64,000 nt of DNA. Origin: Mycoplasma sp. (lineage in GTDB: Bacteria; Bacillota_I; Bacilli_A; Mycoplasmatales; Metamycoplasmataceae). The stretch spans positions 302,527-366,526 of the forward strand of contig JAMPIX010000001.1 in the NCBI GenBank assembly GCA_024721275.1. The letters run 5' to 3'. The stretch's first letter is position 1. Each line of letters starts with the position of its first letter. This document shows, piece after piece, positions 10,124 through 20,222 of the stretch. The notes under the pieces are model-generated. The model saw nothing but the letters and a program-made list of their open reading frames with translations. It did no database searches and was not told the origin of the DNA. Made by a program: the position numbers and the translations under genes.

Positions 10124-10695
10124 TATTCTTCCTGTCTTTGTGATGACATTAAATCAAATGAAGTTTCTTCATCTTCATCCATAAGTTCTTTTATTTTAGG
10201 TAGTTCATTTAATGAAGATATTTGGAAATAATCATAAAATTTATTTGTAATTCCATAAAGTATTGGTTTTCCTATAGTGTTTGCAATTCCTTTTTCTTCA
10301 ATTAATTCTTTTGCTAATAATGTAGAAACAGTACCATCTGAAATAATTCCTCTTATTTTATTTATTTCACCTCTTGTTATTGGTTGTTTATAAGCGATAA
10401 TTCCAACAGTTTCTATTGCTGCTTGTGATAATTTATTTTTTCTTTTTGTAGTAACAAAATTAGATATCATTTCATTGTATTCTGGTCTTGTTGCAAACTT
10501 GAAATAGTCATTAAAATCCAAAACTTGAATTCCGTGATTTTCTTCATTAAATTCTTTAGCAAATTGTTTTAATATTTTTCTTGCAGATGGAACACTTAAA
10601 TCGAATAATACTTTTATATCAAAAGGAGTTACACCAACTTCGCCCTGAACAAACATTAAAGCTTCTATTTCTTTTCTTATTTCATTTAATTCCAT
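10123..10695 (-). CDS. scpB: Chromosome segregation/condensation protein ScpB
   Basis: Kleisin-associated subunit of the SMC condensin, 190 residues. Tandem winged-helix layout with 'IEALMFVQGE', then 'LSQAAIETVGIIAYKQPITR' and 'IRGIISDGTVSTLLAKELIE', which are diagnostic. It overlaps scpA by 10 bases and rluB by 1, so the three are translationally coupled. smc itself is not in the window. Confidence 0.94.
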   Translation of the reverse strand: MELNEIRKEIEALMFVQGEVGVTPFDIKVLFDLSVPSARKILKQFAKEFNEENHGIQVLDFNDYFKFATRPEYNEMISNFVTTKRKNKLSQAAIETVGIIAYKQPITRGEINKIRGIISDGTVSTLLAKELIEEKGIANTIGKPILYGITNKFYDYFQISSLNELPKIKELMDEDEETSFDLMSSQRQEE

Positions 10696-11417
10696 ATATT
10701 ATCACCTCTCAAAATAGTTATATTTCCATAATCTTTTTCTTGTTCAATTCTAATTAAATGTTTTCTTGCCATATCTAAAATTGCAAGTAATGTAACGGAA
10801 AAATGTTTCAACGAAGGAACAGAAAAAATATCTTGAAATTCTAATTTGTTTCTATTCTTCATCATTTCAATAATTTCATCTTCCCTTTCAGCAGGAGATA
10901 AATTAAAAGCTTCGATTGTTGATTCTCCAAAATTCATTGAAAAAGTTCTATCAAACATTTTTCTTAAAGCTTGAATTAATTTAACAGCAGAACTATTACC
11001 ATCAAGAATAGAATTGTCTATTGGTTTAATAAATTCATCTATTCCAGTTTTATCTTTTATGAAAATTTTTCTTCTTTCAGATTCATTTTCTCTCAATTTC
11101 TTAGAAATTTCTTTAAATTGTTGATACTCAACAATTCTTTGTAGAATTTTTTGTTTATCTTCTTCAACTGCTTTTTCTTCTTTTGGATCTTGTAATAAAA
11201 TTCTTGTTTTTAAATGAATCAGAGCCGATGCCGTTAATAAATATTCAGTTGCAATGTCAAAATCACTTTCTTTTATTTCTTTAATAAATTTTAAATATTG
11301 AGTTGTTAAGTCTAGAAGATCAACTTCTAGTATGTCAACTTTTTTATCCTTTATTAAATGCAGTAAAACATCTAAAGGACCATTAAAATTTTTGATGTTA
11401 ATATTTCATTCGCTCAT
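10686..11417 (-). CDS. scpA: Chromosome segregation/condensation protein ScpA (kleisin)
   Basis: Bridges the SMC heads. 243 residues from the ATG at 11417: MSEWNINIKNFNGPLDVLLH, with a TGA-Trp at codon 4 that hides the true start in a standard-code reading. Next come 'KVDILEVDLLDLTTQYL' and 'LTASALIHLKTRILL' in the N-terminal SMC-neck-binding domain, an acidic middle, and a C-terminal winged helix ('SLKHFSVTLLAILDMARKHL'). It lies 21 bases downstream of plsC in a five-gene minus-strand run (acpS-plsC-scpA-scpB-rluB). Confidence 0.94.
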
Positions 11418-11438
11418 ATTTTCCTAATATCAATTATA

Positions 11439-12188
11439 TTACACTATCTCTGGTTCTACATATTTTGATTTAATTATTTTTTTAACTCTTTCAGCAATCA
11501 TTTTATTGTCTTGAGAAATAAAAGACATTGGTTTAATTGGTTTATGAAAAATAATTTCCATTTGCAATTTATTTTTTCTTTTATCAATTTTTGTACTTGA
11601 TAATGAATTGTTTATTGTTACTGGAAGTATAGGTACAAACTCTTTTTTAGCCAATTTAAATCCACCAGCTTTAAATTCTCCTAATTTACCATCTTTTGTA
11701 CGAGTTCCTTCTGGAAATATAACCATACCTATTTGTTCTTTTCTAGCATATGCTGCAAATTTTTCCATTTCATTAAAAGCATTTTTCGGTTTATTTCTAT
11801 CAATATAAAAAGTGTCTATTAAATTAGCATAATTTTTAAATCTCTTATCTTCTTTTACATCATCTTTTGCAAGAAATACAACTCTCTTATTTTGAACATT
11901 TGTATCATGTGTTTGTTTTTTAAGTCCGTATGAAATAATTGCAGCATCCATATTTGATTGATGATTTGCTACTAACATATAAATACCTTTAGGTACATTT
12001 TCATATCCTTTTACATTTAATTCAACATTTAATAAATTGAATAATTTACTTATTCTTTTAACCATTCAATCAAATTTGTATTGATTTGAATATGTGTTTG
12101 GAAACTTTCTAGTTTTTTTAACCATTCTTCCAGCTTTTCTATGTCTCAATTTTCAAATTGGCATTGTAAGTATAAATTTCATTTTCAT
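11439..12188 (-). CDS. plsC: 1-acyl-sn-glycerol-3-phosphate acyltransferase
   Basis: Second acylation step of phosphatidic acid synthesis at the membrane. 249 residues. Catalytic HxxxxD is NHQSNMD and the glycerol-phosphate motif is IFPEGTRTKDG. The start at 12188 gives MKMKFILTMPIWKLRHRKAG with a hydrophobic or amphipathic N-terminus and a GGAG 12-15 bases upstream inside acpS. A TGA-Trp just upstream of an internal Met would give a falsely short gene. It begins one base after the acpS stop. plsY lies at 30860. Confidence 0.94.
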
Positions 12189-12189
12189 A

Positions 12190-12498
12190 TTATTTAATTC
12201 TCCTAACGATAGAAATATATGTATCTGCCTCACAAGAAGTAGTGATTTCAAATTCATCATGTTTATATCTTTTGTTTTCTTTTATGATGTTAATATCTTT
12301 AAAATTGGAATATTTATTGTCAACTTTAAAAATAGCTTCTTTTATAGATCAATGAACAGCAAGAAATCTTGGTTTATTTTTCGAAACATTGTATTCTAAA
12401 ATTTCCTCTTCTGACAACACTTTTTTAATAAAAGAACTACCTTTATTTTTAAATCTTGATATTGTTGTAATATCTACTCCAATAGTGTAACCATTCAT
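12190..12498 (-). CDS. acpS: Holo-[acyl-carrier-protein] synthase
   Basis: Transfers 4'-phosphopantetheine from CoA to acyl carrier protein. Only 102 residues, slightly shorter than the typical 115-120. Seen: the Mg-binding N-terminal strand GVDITTISRF, 'FIKKVLSEEEILEY', and the AcpS signature HWSIKEAIFK (Trp is TGA), followed by a short sheet ending in 'ADTYISIVRRIK'. It is coupled to plsC, a sensible pairing with acyl-ACP-using lipid synthesis. It shares a 51-base divergent promoter region with rnhC. Confidence 0.9.
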
Positions 12499-12549
12499 AT
12501 ATATTTAATTTTACATAATTTTAATAAAAATAATATAATTATATTTATT

Positions 12550-13209
12550 ATGAAATATGAAAACTTAGATATTATTGGAGCAGATGAAACTGGTGTTGGA
12601 GATTATTTAACTCCATTAGTTGCAGCAGCAGCCTTTGTTCCTAAAGAGAATATTGAGTATTTTAAAAAAATAGGTATTACTGATTCTAAAAAATTGACTG
12701 ATAAAAAAATGCTTGAACTTTATGAAAAGATTAAAAATAAAATAAAATCACGTACTAGATGACTTGATCAAGAACAATACAATAGTATGAATAAAAAATT
12801 TAATGCTCATGAATTAAAAACGTTTTTACACATTAAAGCTATATCTTCATTAGAAGAGTCAATAAAAGTTGATAAAGTAATTATTGATGAATATGCAAGT
12901 CAAAAAAATATGGATAAATATTTTAATCATTTAAAAGAGGTTAATATTCCTAATTTAAAAACACCAATAATTTTAATTAAAAGAGCAGAAATGGTTCATA
13001 TATCTGTTGCAGTAGCATCAATCATTGCTAGAGTTAAATTAATTGAATTAATGAAAGAGCAAAATAAAAAATGAGAGATGCATTTTCCTTTAGGAACAAA
13101 TGATAGATCTAAAAATGCAGCAAGAGATTTTATTAAAAAATTTGGTGTAAATAATTTAGGTAAAATAGCTAAATTATCTTTTAAAACAACTAAAGAATTA
13201 ACTAATTAA
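12550..13209 (+). CDS. rnhC: Ribonuclease HIII, without the N-terminal substrate-binding domain
   Basis: Cleaves RNA in RNA/DNA hybrids. 219 residues. GADETGVGDYLTPLVAAAAF matches the HIII active-site strand (GTDESGKGDYFGPLVVAA) rather than HII, with both acidic residues. Further residues are 'IIDEYASQKNM' and 'RAEMVHISVAVASIIAR'. Typical RNase HIII has an extra 80-100-residue TBP-like N-terminal domain; here the protein begins at the catalytic core. A TATAAT at 12534-12539 ends 10 bases before the ATG and there is no Shine-Dalgarno, so it is likely leaderless. The 3' end overlaps convergent rluD by 12 bases. Confidence 0.88.
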
Positions 13210-14100
13210 TTTTTCTCATTTTTCTTTAAAATAATTAGGCAAATCAATTTCTAAGCTTATTTTTTCATTAGTAATTGGATGGTTAAACTCCAGAGCTTTC
13301 GCATGTAGATATTGTCCAAATTTTTCAGCATCATCTTTACCATAAACCGGATCCCCAACTATTGGATGATTAATATGTGATAAATGAACTCTAATTTGAT
13401 GCGTTCTTCCTGTTTCTAATTTACATTCAACTAATGAGTAATCATTAAATGATTTTAATACTTGAATATGAGTTATGGCATTTTTAGATTTTTGTTCTCT
13501 TACAACCATTTTTTTTCTATCTTTAAAGCTTCTACCTATAGGTAGATTTACATGAGTTAATTTAAATTCTAATTTTCCATGAACAATTGCAACGTATGTT
13601 CTTTTTATGTCATGATTTTCTAATTTTTTAGCTAAAATTTTATGAGCTTTATTTGTTTTTGCAACTATTAATAATCCTGAAGTATCTTTATCAATTCTAT
13701 GAACTATTCCAGGTCTAATGTTTCCACCTATATCTGAAAGATTATCTTTATATTTAAAAGCTAAAGCATTTACTAATGTTCCATTAAAGTGACCAAAAGA
13801 AGGATGAACAACCATTCCTGTTTCTTTATTTACAACTAATAAATCATCATCTTCATAAACAATGTTTATTTTAATATCTTCAGGTTTTATTTCAATTTCT
13901 TTATTGATTCTATCTGTTATAGAAATAAGATCATTATTTTTAACTGCTTTATTTTGCTTTTTAGCAGTTTCATCATTAACTAAAACATTTCCAAGTTGTA
14001 TCAATTCTTTTATTTCATTTCTTGGTATATCAGAATTTTTACTTATGTATTTATCAATTCTTTCTTTTTCGTTTTCTTCAAGTTCAACTTTAATTTTCAT
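13198..14100 (-). CDS. rluD: 23S rRNA pseudouridine synthase, RluD/RluC family
   Basis: Pseudouridine synthase of 300 residues. S4 domain (about 12-75), then 'IVYEDDDLLVVNKETGMVVH', 'RPGIVHRIDKDTSGLLIVAK' with the catalytic Asp in HRIDKDTSG, and 'LETGRTHQIRVHL'. The ATG at 14100 (MKIKVELEEN) is chosen over 14106 because the AAGAG upstream is then 8 bases away. A TGA-Trp near the end extends the frame to the TAA at 13198. It overlaps lspA by 11 bases; the lspA-rluD pair is conserved in Firmicutes. Confidence 0.93.
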
Positions 14101-14626
14101 CAACATCACTCTTTTTATTAGCTGCAAACATTTCTTTTATGAATAAGAATACTAAATACAATCCAGAACAAACAGCAAAAGCATCTGATACATTAAATAC
14201 AGCAAATGATTTTCATCATGGGAAGCTTATGAAATCTCTAACATAAGAAAATCTAAAACGATCAATCATATTTCCAAGTGATCCACCAACTAGGAATGCT
14301 ATAGTTATAACAAATGAAAAAGGTACATTCATTGTACAAATTATGAGTGAAATGAATAAAAATATAAAACCTATTATTTGTATTAATGCAAATTTTCCTG
14401 ATAAATTACCAAATGCAACTCCTGTATTTTCAACATAAGGATTGTTTATATTAATTATTCCTCAATCATGTTTACTTCCATTGCCATTTCAATCTGAAAT
14501 ATATTCTTTAGTTAACTGATCAAGCATTATTACAAAACCATATATTAAAACTACTATTCCTAATCTAATTAGAATAATATTTCATTTCTGTATAAATAAT
14601 TGTTTTGGTCAGTTTCACTTTTTCAT
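14090..14626 (-). CDS. lspA: Lipoprotein signal peptidase (SPase II)
   Basis: Membrane aspartyl protease that removes signal peptides from prolipoproteins such as those at 17394 and 26563. 178 residues, four membrane segments. Catalytic Asp motifs are seen as 'VGGSLGNMIDRF' and 'FAVFNVSDAFAV'; 'NTGVAFGNLSG' matches the family NTGAAFS motif. Many in-frame TGA-Trp codons (codons 4, 6, 14 and later) make it invisible with the standard code. Coupled to rluD. Confidence 0.95.
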
Positions 14627-14668
14627 ATTATCTTTTAATTATATTATAAAGTATTAAAATACTAATTT

Positions 14669-17335
14669 TTATTTTAATGAATCCACTACTTCGTTACATC
14701 TTGGACAAATATCGTTTTTTATATCTGACTTTTTAAATAAGTTTCAACATCTTTGACATTTTATTCCATCAAATTTATTTATTTCTATTTTATCCCCAAA
14801 TTTAACTTCAGCAACCATTAATAATTTAACTAAATCAATATTTTTTATAAAATCAGAAACAGTATTTGGTATTGTTACAAGAGATTGATTTGTTCTAGAA
14901 ATAACACCTTCTTTAATTTTTTCTTCTATATTTCTATAAACTTCATTTTTTAAAGTAAAGAATTCTTTTCATTCCTCAATCGCATTTTGATCAATTTCTG
15001 TTTTTTCGAAAAAAATAAGTTCATGAACAGATTTTTTCTTATCTTTTAAATTTGATGATAAATATAAATCATCTATTGTTACAGGTAATATTGGAGCTAA
15101 AGTAACTAACAGTGTATTTAAAATATCATGAATATTTTTTTGAAACATCATACGATTGTTGTTGTATTTACTATCTACATATAATGAATCTTTTGCAATA
15201 TCAAAATAAAATGATGATAAAAACGCTGTTATATTATTTGTTAATTTTATAACTCTAACAAAATTATATTCTTCATATGATTTTATTACGTTGTTTTTAT
15301 ATTCGTTTATTCTTTGGTGAATGTATTGATGAATTCCAGTTAATTTAATTTCTTTGGTATTATCAAATTCAAAAATATTACCATCCATAAATTTCATAGA
15401 ATTTCTTATTTTTCTATATGTATCAGAAGTTTGTTTTAATATTTCATCTGAAATAGAAACATCATTCATATATTCTGAATTAGCTACTCAAAGTCTTAGA
15501 ATATCAAGCCCTTGTTTTTCTATTATGTCAAAAGGATTGACAACATTACCTTTTGATTTTGACATTTTCTCACCTTTTTTATCAACAACAAACCCATGAG
15601 ATAAAAGAGTTTTGTATGGTGCAACATCTTTGTAACAAACACTTGTTATTAATGATGAATTAAATCAACCTCTAAATTGATCTGAACCTTCAAAATAAAC
15701 ATCATACGGACTTTCTAAATTAAATTTCTTTAAGGCGCTAGAGTGTGAAGCTCCAGAATCAAATCAAACATCTACAATATCTGTTTCTTTTTCGAAACCT
15801 TGATCTCTATATTTTTCAGGAAGAAGTTCATCAACGGTTGAATTAAATCAAACATCACTTCCTTCTTTTTCGATTTTATCTATAACATAAGTTAATATTT
15901 CTTCATTATAAAAAGGTTTACCATCTTTATAAAAAATAGTGATAGGAACTCCTCATGTTCTTTGTCTAGAAATACATCATTCTTCTCTGTTTTCTATCAT
16001 TTTTTTCATTCTATCAATTATTCATGGAGAATATGAGCTTACATTATCAAGCTTTTCAATAATTCTATCCTTCATTTTGTCTATAGAAATAAATCATTGA
16101 GGTGTTGCTCTAAACATTATTGGTTTTTTTGTTCTTCAATCAAAAGGATAACTATGTTTTATAAATTTAAGTGATAGTAATTTCCCGCTTTCATCTATTT
16201 TCATACCTATATCTTTATTTGCGTCAAGTCAGAATAAACCTTTAAATTCAGGAACTTCATCATTGATTGTTCCATCATCTTCAATATGCATTATTTTTTT
16301 TAAATCAAATTTATTTCCAATTATAAAATCATCTTCACCAAAATATGGAGCTATATGAACTAAACCAGAACCAGAATCGTCTAATACGTGATGTCCAAAT
16401 ACTAATGGTAATTGATCACCATTTAACATATGTTTATATTCAATTCCAGTTAATTCTTTACCAATAATTTCTTTAACAACTTTATAATCTTCCAGTTTTG
16501 CTTCGCTTGTAAAACTTTCAATTAAATTTGTAGCAATTAAAAAATTCCTATTTCCTGATGAAACTACAGAATAATTTATTTTTGTTCCTACTGCTATTGC
16601 CGCATTTGCTGGAATAGTTCAAGGTGTTGTTGTTCAAACAACAAGTTCTGTATTTTCAGGAAGAATTTTATTTTCATCTTTAACAACATCAAAAGAAACA
16701 TAAATTGAAGGCGATCTATGCATTTTATGTTCAACTTCTGCTTCTGCTAACGCAGACTCTGAAGAAGGAGATCAATAAACTGGCTTCAATAATTTAAATA
16801 CTAAACCATCAAGCAACATTTTCTTTAATATTCTTAATTCTTCTGCTTCATACAATGGATCTAATGTTAAATATTTATCATCAAGATCAGATAATAATCC
16901 CATTGCACTAAATTGAGATTTTTGAATCTCTACTTGAGAAAGTGCATATTCTTTTGCTTGTGTTCTTAGTTCTTTAATTGAAAATTCATGTTGATTTTTT
17001 CTTAATTCTTGAAGCATTTTATTTTCAATAGGAAGTCCATGAGTGTCTCAACCTGCTATAAAAGGTGAATAAAAACCTTTCATTGTTTTATATCTAACAA
17101 TGATATCTTTTATAATTTTATTCATTGCATGACCAACATGTAGATTTCCATTAGCGTATGGAGGTCCATCATGAAGAATGAATGTCTCATTTTCTGAATT
17201 TCTTTCCAAAAGTCTTCTATATAATTTTTCTTCTTTTCATTTGTTTATATAGTCATTTTGTATGCTAGTAAGATTTGATTTCATTTTTATTTTTGTTACT
17301 GGCATATTAAGGGTTTCTTTTCAATTTTTACTCAT
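14669..17335 (-). CDS. ileS: Isoleucyl-tRNA synthetase
   Basis: Charges tRNA-Ile; 888 residues, class Ia. HIGH is HVGH (66-69, after '[12 protein letters not shown]') and KMSKS is at about 590-594 ([12 protein letters not shown]). The CP1 editing domain is present with [16 protein letters not shown], including the conserved Asp, in contrast to the degenerate editing region of PheT. A C-terminal zinc finger with two CxxC pairs (CQRC ... CPRC) precedes the stop. About a dozen TGA-Trp codons break the frame under the standard code. AAGGA lies ahead of the ATG. A small AGTATT/AATACT hairpin follows the stop. Confidence 0.97.
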
Positions 17336-17393
17336 TATTTTTCCTTAATTAGATTTGTATTAAAAATTATATAATATTTTTATTACTTTATTG

Positions 17394-17786
17394 TTAATTC
17401 ATTATTTTTCCTAATTGTTCTCTTGATAAAATACCGGTTTTTTTCTTAACTATTTCATTATTTTCAACTAATATTGTAGTTGGAGTTCCAGTAACAATAT
17501 TTTTTAAACTACTATTAACAATATCTTCTATTTTTTCAAACAAAATTAGCTTTACATTTTTTTCTCTTGCAAACATTGCTGCAGGACCTGAAAATTTTGA
17601 ATATCCATTAATATATAAATCACAATATTGACAATTTTTAGCTGCAATAATGTAAATTCCATCACTAGAAATATTTTTTACTAATTCAAATGGACCATAT
17701 TTTACTTTTTCGTAATTTGAACATGATGTTGCAAAAAATATTGGAACAATTAGTGTTACTGAAAAAACAAAACTTTTTATTTTCAT
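17394..17786 (-). CDS. Thioredoxin-fold lipoprotein
   Basis: 130 residues. A hydrophobic signal ends in FFATSC, a lipobox with cysteine at about residue 22, so the protein is predicted to be lipid-anchored outside the cell. The mature part carries CQYC in 'AAKNCQYCDLYI' and, about 50 residues later, a Gly-Thr-Pro ('VTGTPTTILVEN'), the cis-proline loop of thioredoxin folds. Disulfide exchange or peroxide handling at the surface is possible; the exact role is unknown. It sits alone between ileS and rpmA. Confidence 0.75.
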   Translation of the reverse strand: MKIKSFVFSVTLIVPIFFATSCSNYEKVKYGPFELVKNISSDGIYIIAAKNCQYCDLYINGYSKFSGPAAMFAREKNVKLILFEKIEDIVNSSLKNIVTGTPTTILVENNEIVKKKTGILSREQLGKIMN

Positions 17787-17830
17787 ATTTATTAATAAAT
17801 ATTTTTTTCATTTATTATTCTAAAAAATAA

Positions 17831-17861
17831 AAAAAATATCTAATTAACTAGATATTTTTTT
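17831..17861 (-). terminator. Terminator of the rplU-rpmA operon
   Basis: A perfect 12-bp inverted repeat (17831-17842 with 17849-17860, 6-base loop) ends in a T run on the minus strand, immediately after the rpmA stop. The A/T symmetry means it could also act on the other strand. Confidence 0.85.
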
Positions 17862-17862
17862 G

Positions 17863-18126
17863 TTATTTGTTATCTCTTTTTTCGTAGACAGAAGCGTATT
17901 TTCTTTTTCTTCTAACTTCATACTTAACATATCCATCCATTAATGTATATAAAGTATCATCATTTCCTCTACCAACATTTTTACCTGGATGTATTTTTGT
18001 TCCTCTTTGTCTATAGATTATAGATCCTGCATGAGCGAATTGACCATCTGATAATTTAGCACCTAAACGTTTTGAATGTGAATCACGACCGTTACGGGTA
18101 GAACTAACTCCTTTTTTACTTGCCAT
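17863..18126 (-). CDS. rpmA: 50S ribosomal protein L27, without N-terminal extension
   Basis: 87 residues near the peptidyl-transferase centre. It begins [20 protein letters not shown]. Most Firmicutes, including several mycoplasmas, make L27 with an extra N-terminal stretch ending ..QFFASKKG that is cleaved by the Prp protease. Here the gene starts exactly at the mature ASKKG end. It overlaps the rplU stop by 11 bases, so there is no room for the prp gene that normally lies between them. Confidence 0.97.
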   Translation of the reverse strand: MASKKGVSSTRNGRDSHSKRLGAKLSDGQFAHAGSIIYRQRGTKIHPGKNVGRGNDDTLYTLMDGYVKYEVRRKRKYASVYEKRDNK

Positions 18127-18547
18127 TTACTTCACCTTCTTTCTTAACATTTTCAGCAGTTTTTACAACTTTAGCTTCTGGTTTTTTTTGTTCCTTAGCT
18201 GCTGTTGCTACTGTTTTTTTAGGTTCTGCTTTTTTTGCTAGAGCTTTAACTCCGCCAACACTATCAATAAAAACACGTGTATATGGTTGTCTATGTCCTT
18301 GTTTTCTTGATGAGTGACCTTTTGGTTTATATCTAAAAATAACTATTTTTTTATTTTTTCCTTGTTTCTGGATTGTTCCTTCAACTTTAGCACCTTCAAC
18401 ATATGGTTGTCCAATTTTATCTCCTAAAATTAAAACCTTATCAAAAGTAACTTTTTTATCAACATCTCCATCGATTTTTTCGATGAAAATTGTATCTCCA
18501 GGCTTAACATAAATTTGTTTTCCGCCTGTTTCAATTACTGCAAACAT
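18116..18547 (-). CDS. rplU: 50S ribosomal protein L21
   Basis: 143 residues from the ATG at 18547: [20 protein letters not shown]. An AAGGAG lies 7 bases upstream of this ATG, which decides the start over an in-frame ATG at 18589 inside the leader hairpin. Core signatures are '[20 protein letters not shown]'. A C-terminal extension of about 40 residues, rich in Ala, Lys and Glu, follows the core and is probably disordered. It is the first gene of the rplU-rpmA operon. Confidence 0.96.
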   Translation of the reverse strand: MFAVIETGGKQIYVKPGDTIFIEKIDGDVDKKVTFDKVLILGDKIGQPYVEGAKVEGTIQKQGKNKKIVIFRYKPKGHSSRKQGHRQPYTRVFIDSVGGVKALAKKAEPKKTVATAAKEQKKPEAKVVKTAENVKKEGEVNGK

Positions 18548-18646
18548 TATTGCTCCTTTTTTAATAGACTCACCTTTGGTGGTGTCCATAGGAACTTAAA
18601 ACCACATCAGAATGGTTGCTTATATATAAACAACTAAACTATTATA
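18548..18646 (-). promoter_or_regulatory. rplU promoter and structured leader (candidate L21 autoregulatory leader)
   Basis: A TATAAT on the minus strand at 18646-18641 gives a leader of about 85 bases. It can fold into AACCA/TGGTT (8-base loop), then GAC..CACC-AAA-GGTG.GTC just before the ribosome site. An L21 leader element is known upstream of rplU in Firmicutes. The match to that family is inferred from position and hairpins; I could not compare it with the covariance model. Confidence 0.55.
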
Positions 18647-18659
18647 CTATAAAAATAAA

Positions 18660-18893
18660 TTAATATACATAAACAGTCGGCGGAAGAGTTTCTTTTGTTT
18701 GTGGTTTAGCTTTTGAATCTCACTTAGCTTCCCCGCCAACAAGTGGCAATTTTACACTACCAGAATCAGCAGTAAACATTTTATAAATTGAAGCACCAAC
18801 TCATGCTGTTGCAAGAATTGTAGCAATTATTGTTACAAATAAAAAACCACCTGAAGTATTTGCTTCTTCTTCTAATGTCATTTTTCTTAGCAA
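18660..18893 (-). CDS. Small single-span membrane protein, TTG start
   Basis: 77 residues, not recognised. The perfect Shine-Dalgarno GGAGGTGA sits six bases before an in-frame TTG (MLRKMTLEEE...), whereas the first ATG is 12 bases further on, so TTG is the likely start. The layout is an acidic N-terminus, one membrane segment (about residues 17-36), then a Pro/Thr/Lys-rich tail ending PPTVYVY. Its stop lies just upstream of the rplU promoter. No function proposed. Confidence 0.65.
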
Positions 18894-18940
18894 TTTTCAC
18901 CTCCAATACTTAATACATATTAAACATCGAAATTATTTCA

Positions 18941-19474
18941 TTAAATTGCGTTTTTTACTATTTTTCTTACTTCCATTTTTTCTGAAATTTTTTCAATGAT
19001 TTTTAATCCAAAATCTCTTGAATAATAAAATGATTTAGCTGTTAATAAATTTTTGTAATCAACTATTCCTCTTCTTAGAAAATAATTTTTTCCTTTTTCA
19101 CTTCATTCCGATGGATATGCGGTGTATTCTTGATCTGTTATTATTTTTAGTTTATATAACAAGTTAGGACCATCACAAATTGCAAAAATTTCTTTCTCTT
19201 TAAAATTTTGTAGAAAATCAAATAATTCATGATTATCTTTTAATCTATTGATTGAAGGTCCTCCTGGTAGGAAAACAGAATCGTAATCATCAAAATTTAC
19301 TTCAGTTTTAACATTTTCTAAAATTACACTTTTTAAAACGGAAGTGATTTTTTTATTTCCTTCAGGAGAAAAAAGATCAAATTCTACCCCTCCTCTTCTA
19401 AAAATATTTATTGGTGTGATTAATTCTGTTGGTTCAAAATCATTTAAAGCCACTACTAGTATTTTGTGTTTCAT
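18941..19474 (-). CDS. DJ-1/PfpI family protein
   Basis: 177 residues of the class I glutamine-amidotransferase-like fold. It opens MKHKILVVALNDFEPTELIT, where the Glu is the conserved acidic residue of DJ-1. 'DDYDSVFLPGGPSINRL' follows, and the nucleophile elbow FAICDGPNLLYKL has the reactive cysteine; the neighbouring residue is Asp where many members have His or Ala. A TGA-Trp after AYPSE extends the gene. DJ-1 proteins are linked to glyoxal or oxidative damage handling; the specific reaction is unknown. Confidence 0.82.
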
Positions 19475-19575
19475 TATTTCCTCTTTTTTGTTAAATAAAA
19501 CTACATAAAATAGTCATATGTATAATTATATATTGTTTATAGTAACTAAAAAAGTTATTTCATTAATTTCTAATC

Positions 19576-19980
19576 TTACAAAATTTTACTTGTTGTAATA
19601 ACATGATCTAAAATATTCTTTTCTGAAATCACAGATATAGTTAAAAATAATGTAACAAATGAAAAAATTATACAAATTGTTGTTAAGATAGACACGATTA
19701 ATCTATTTGTTTTATATTCAAAAAATAAAGTTATTAAAGCATAAGCGATAGATCCTATTGAAAAAATTATTGTTAATAAAGTGAAAATAAATGATGTATA
19801 TAATAATGAAACAAAAATAGCATCATAAGTCTCTTTTGTTTTTTCTAATTGCCCACTTTTAAATAAGAACTGTGCAACAGCCATTGGATCATTTCATTTA
19901 TGAAATAATGAAACAAAGCCAAATACAATTGCCATTCCACCTATAAATAATGTTGCTGTTTGTAGTATATATTTTTTCAT
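19576..19980 (-). CDS. Hypothetical multi-span membrane protein
   Basis: 134 residues from the ATG at 19980 (MKKYILQTATLFIGGMAIVF), one TGA-Trp. About four hydrophobic segments: residues 4-26, two back to back within about 50-85, and 90-117. There is no charged catalytic motif and the family is not recognised. It stands alone between the DJ-1-like gene and the 5S rRNA. Confidence 0.6.
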
Positions 19981-20080
19981 ATTAATTAATATAAATTATA
20001 ATTTAATTTAACTAATAATTTAAATTGATTTTATTTAATATTTTTTTTGAGTGCAAATGTTATTTTTATAAAAAATAGTG

Positions 20081-20086
20081 TATAAT
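20081..20086 (+). promoter_or_regulatory. -10 box of the 5S rRNA gene
   Basis: TATAAT sits 5-6 bases before the 5S 5' end, the spacing expected if transcription starts at the first base of the RNA. The 5S rRNA therefore seems to have its own promoter. Confidence 0.65.
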
Positions 20087-20091
20087 CAATT

Positions 20092-20195
20092 TAGGCAACG
20101 ATAGCAAAGGTGTCCACCTGATCCCATCCCGAACTCAGTAGTTAAGCCCTTTTACGCTGACAATAGGCGAAAGCTGAAGATAAGAAGTTGCTCTT
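20092..20195 (+). rRNA. rrf: 5S ribosomal RNA
   Basis: Recognised by the conserved loop region 'CACCTGATCCCATCCCGAAC', by 'AGTAGTTAAGCCC', and by the closing helix I (GGCAAC at 20094-20099 with GTTGCT at 20188-20193). About 104 bases, as in other mycoplasmas. No 16S or 23S gene lies nearby, so it is a detached 5S gene with its own -10 box and terminator. The ends are accurate to within a few bases. Confidence 0.93.
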
Positions 20196-20222
20196 TTTTT
20201 ATTTCAGAGCAAATTTTGAATT

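Noticed and set aside
14669..17335. ileS as a fragmented pseudogene
   Set aside because: All apparent stops are TGA at Trp positions; with table 4 the frame is continuous and carries every motif.
18548..18589. Longer L21 starting at the ATG at 18589
   Set aside because: That ATG lies inside the leader hairpin; the AAGGAG site and family alignment point to 18547.
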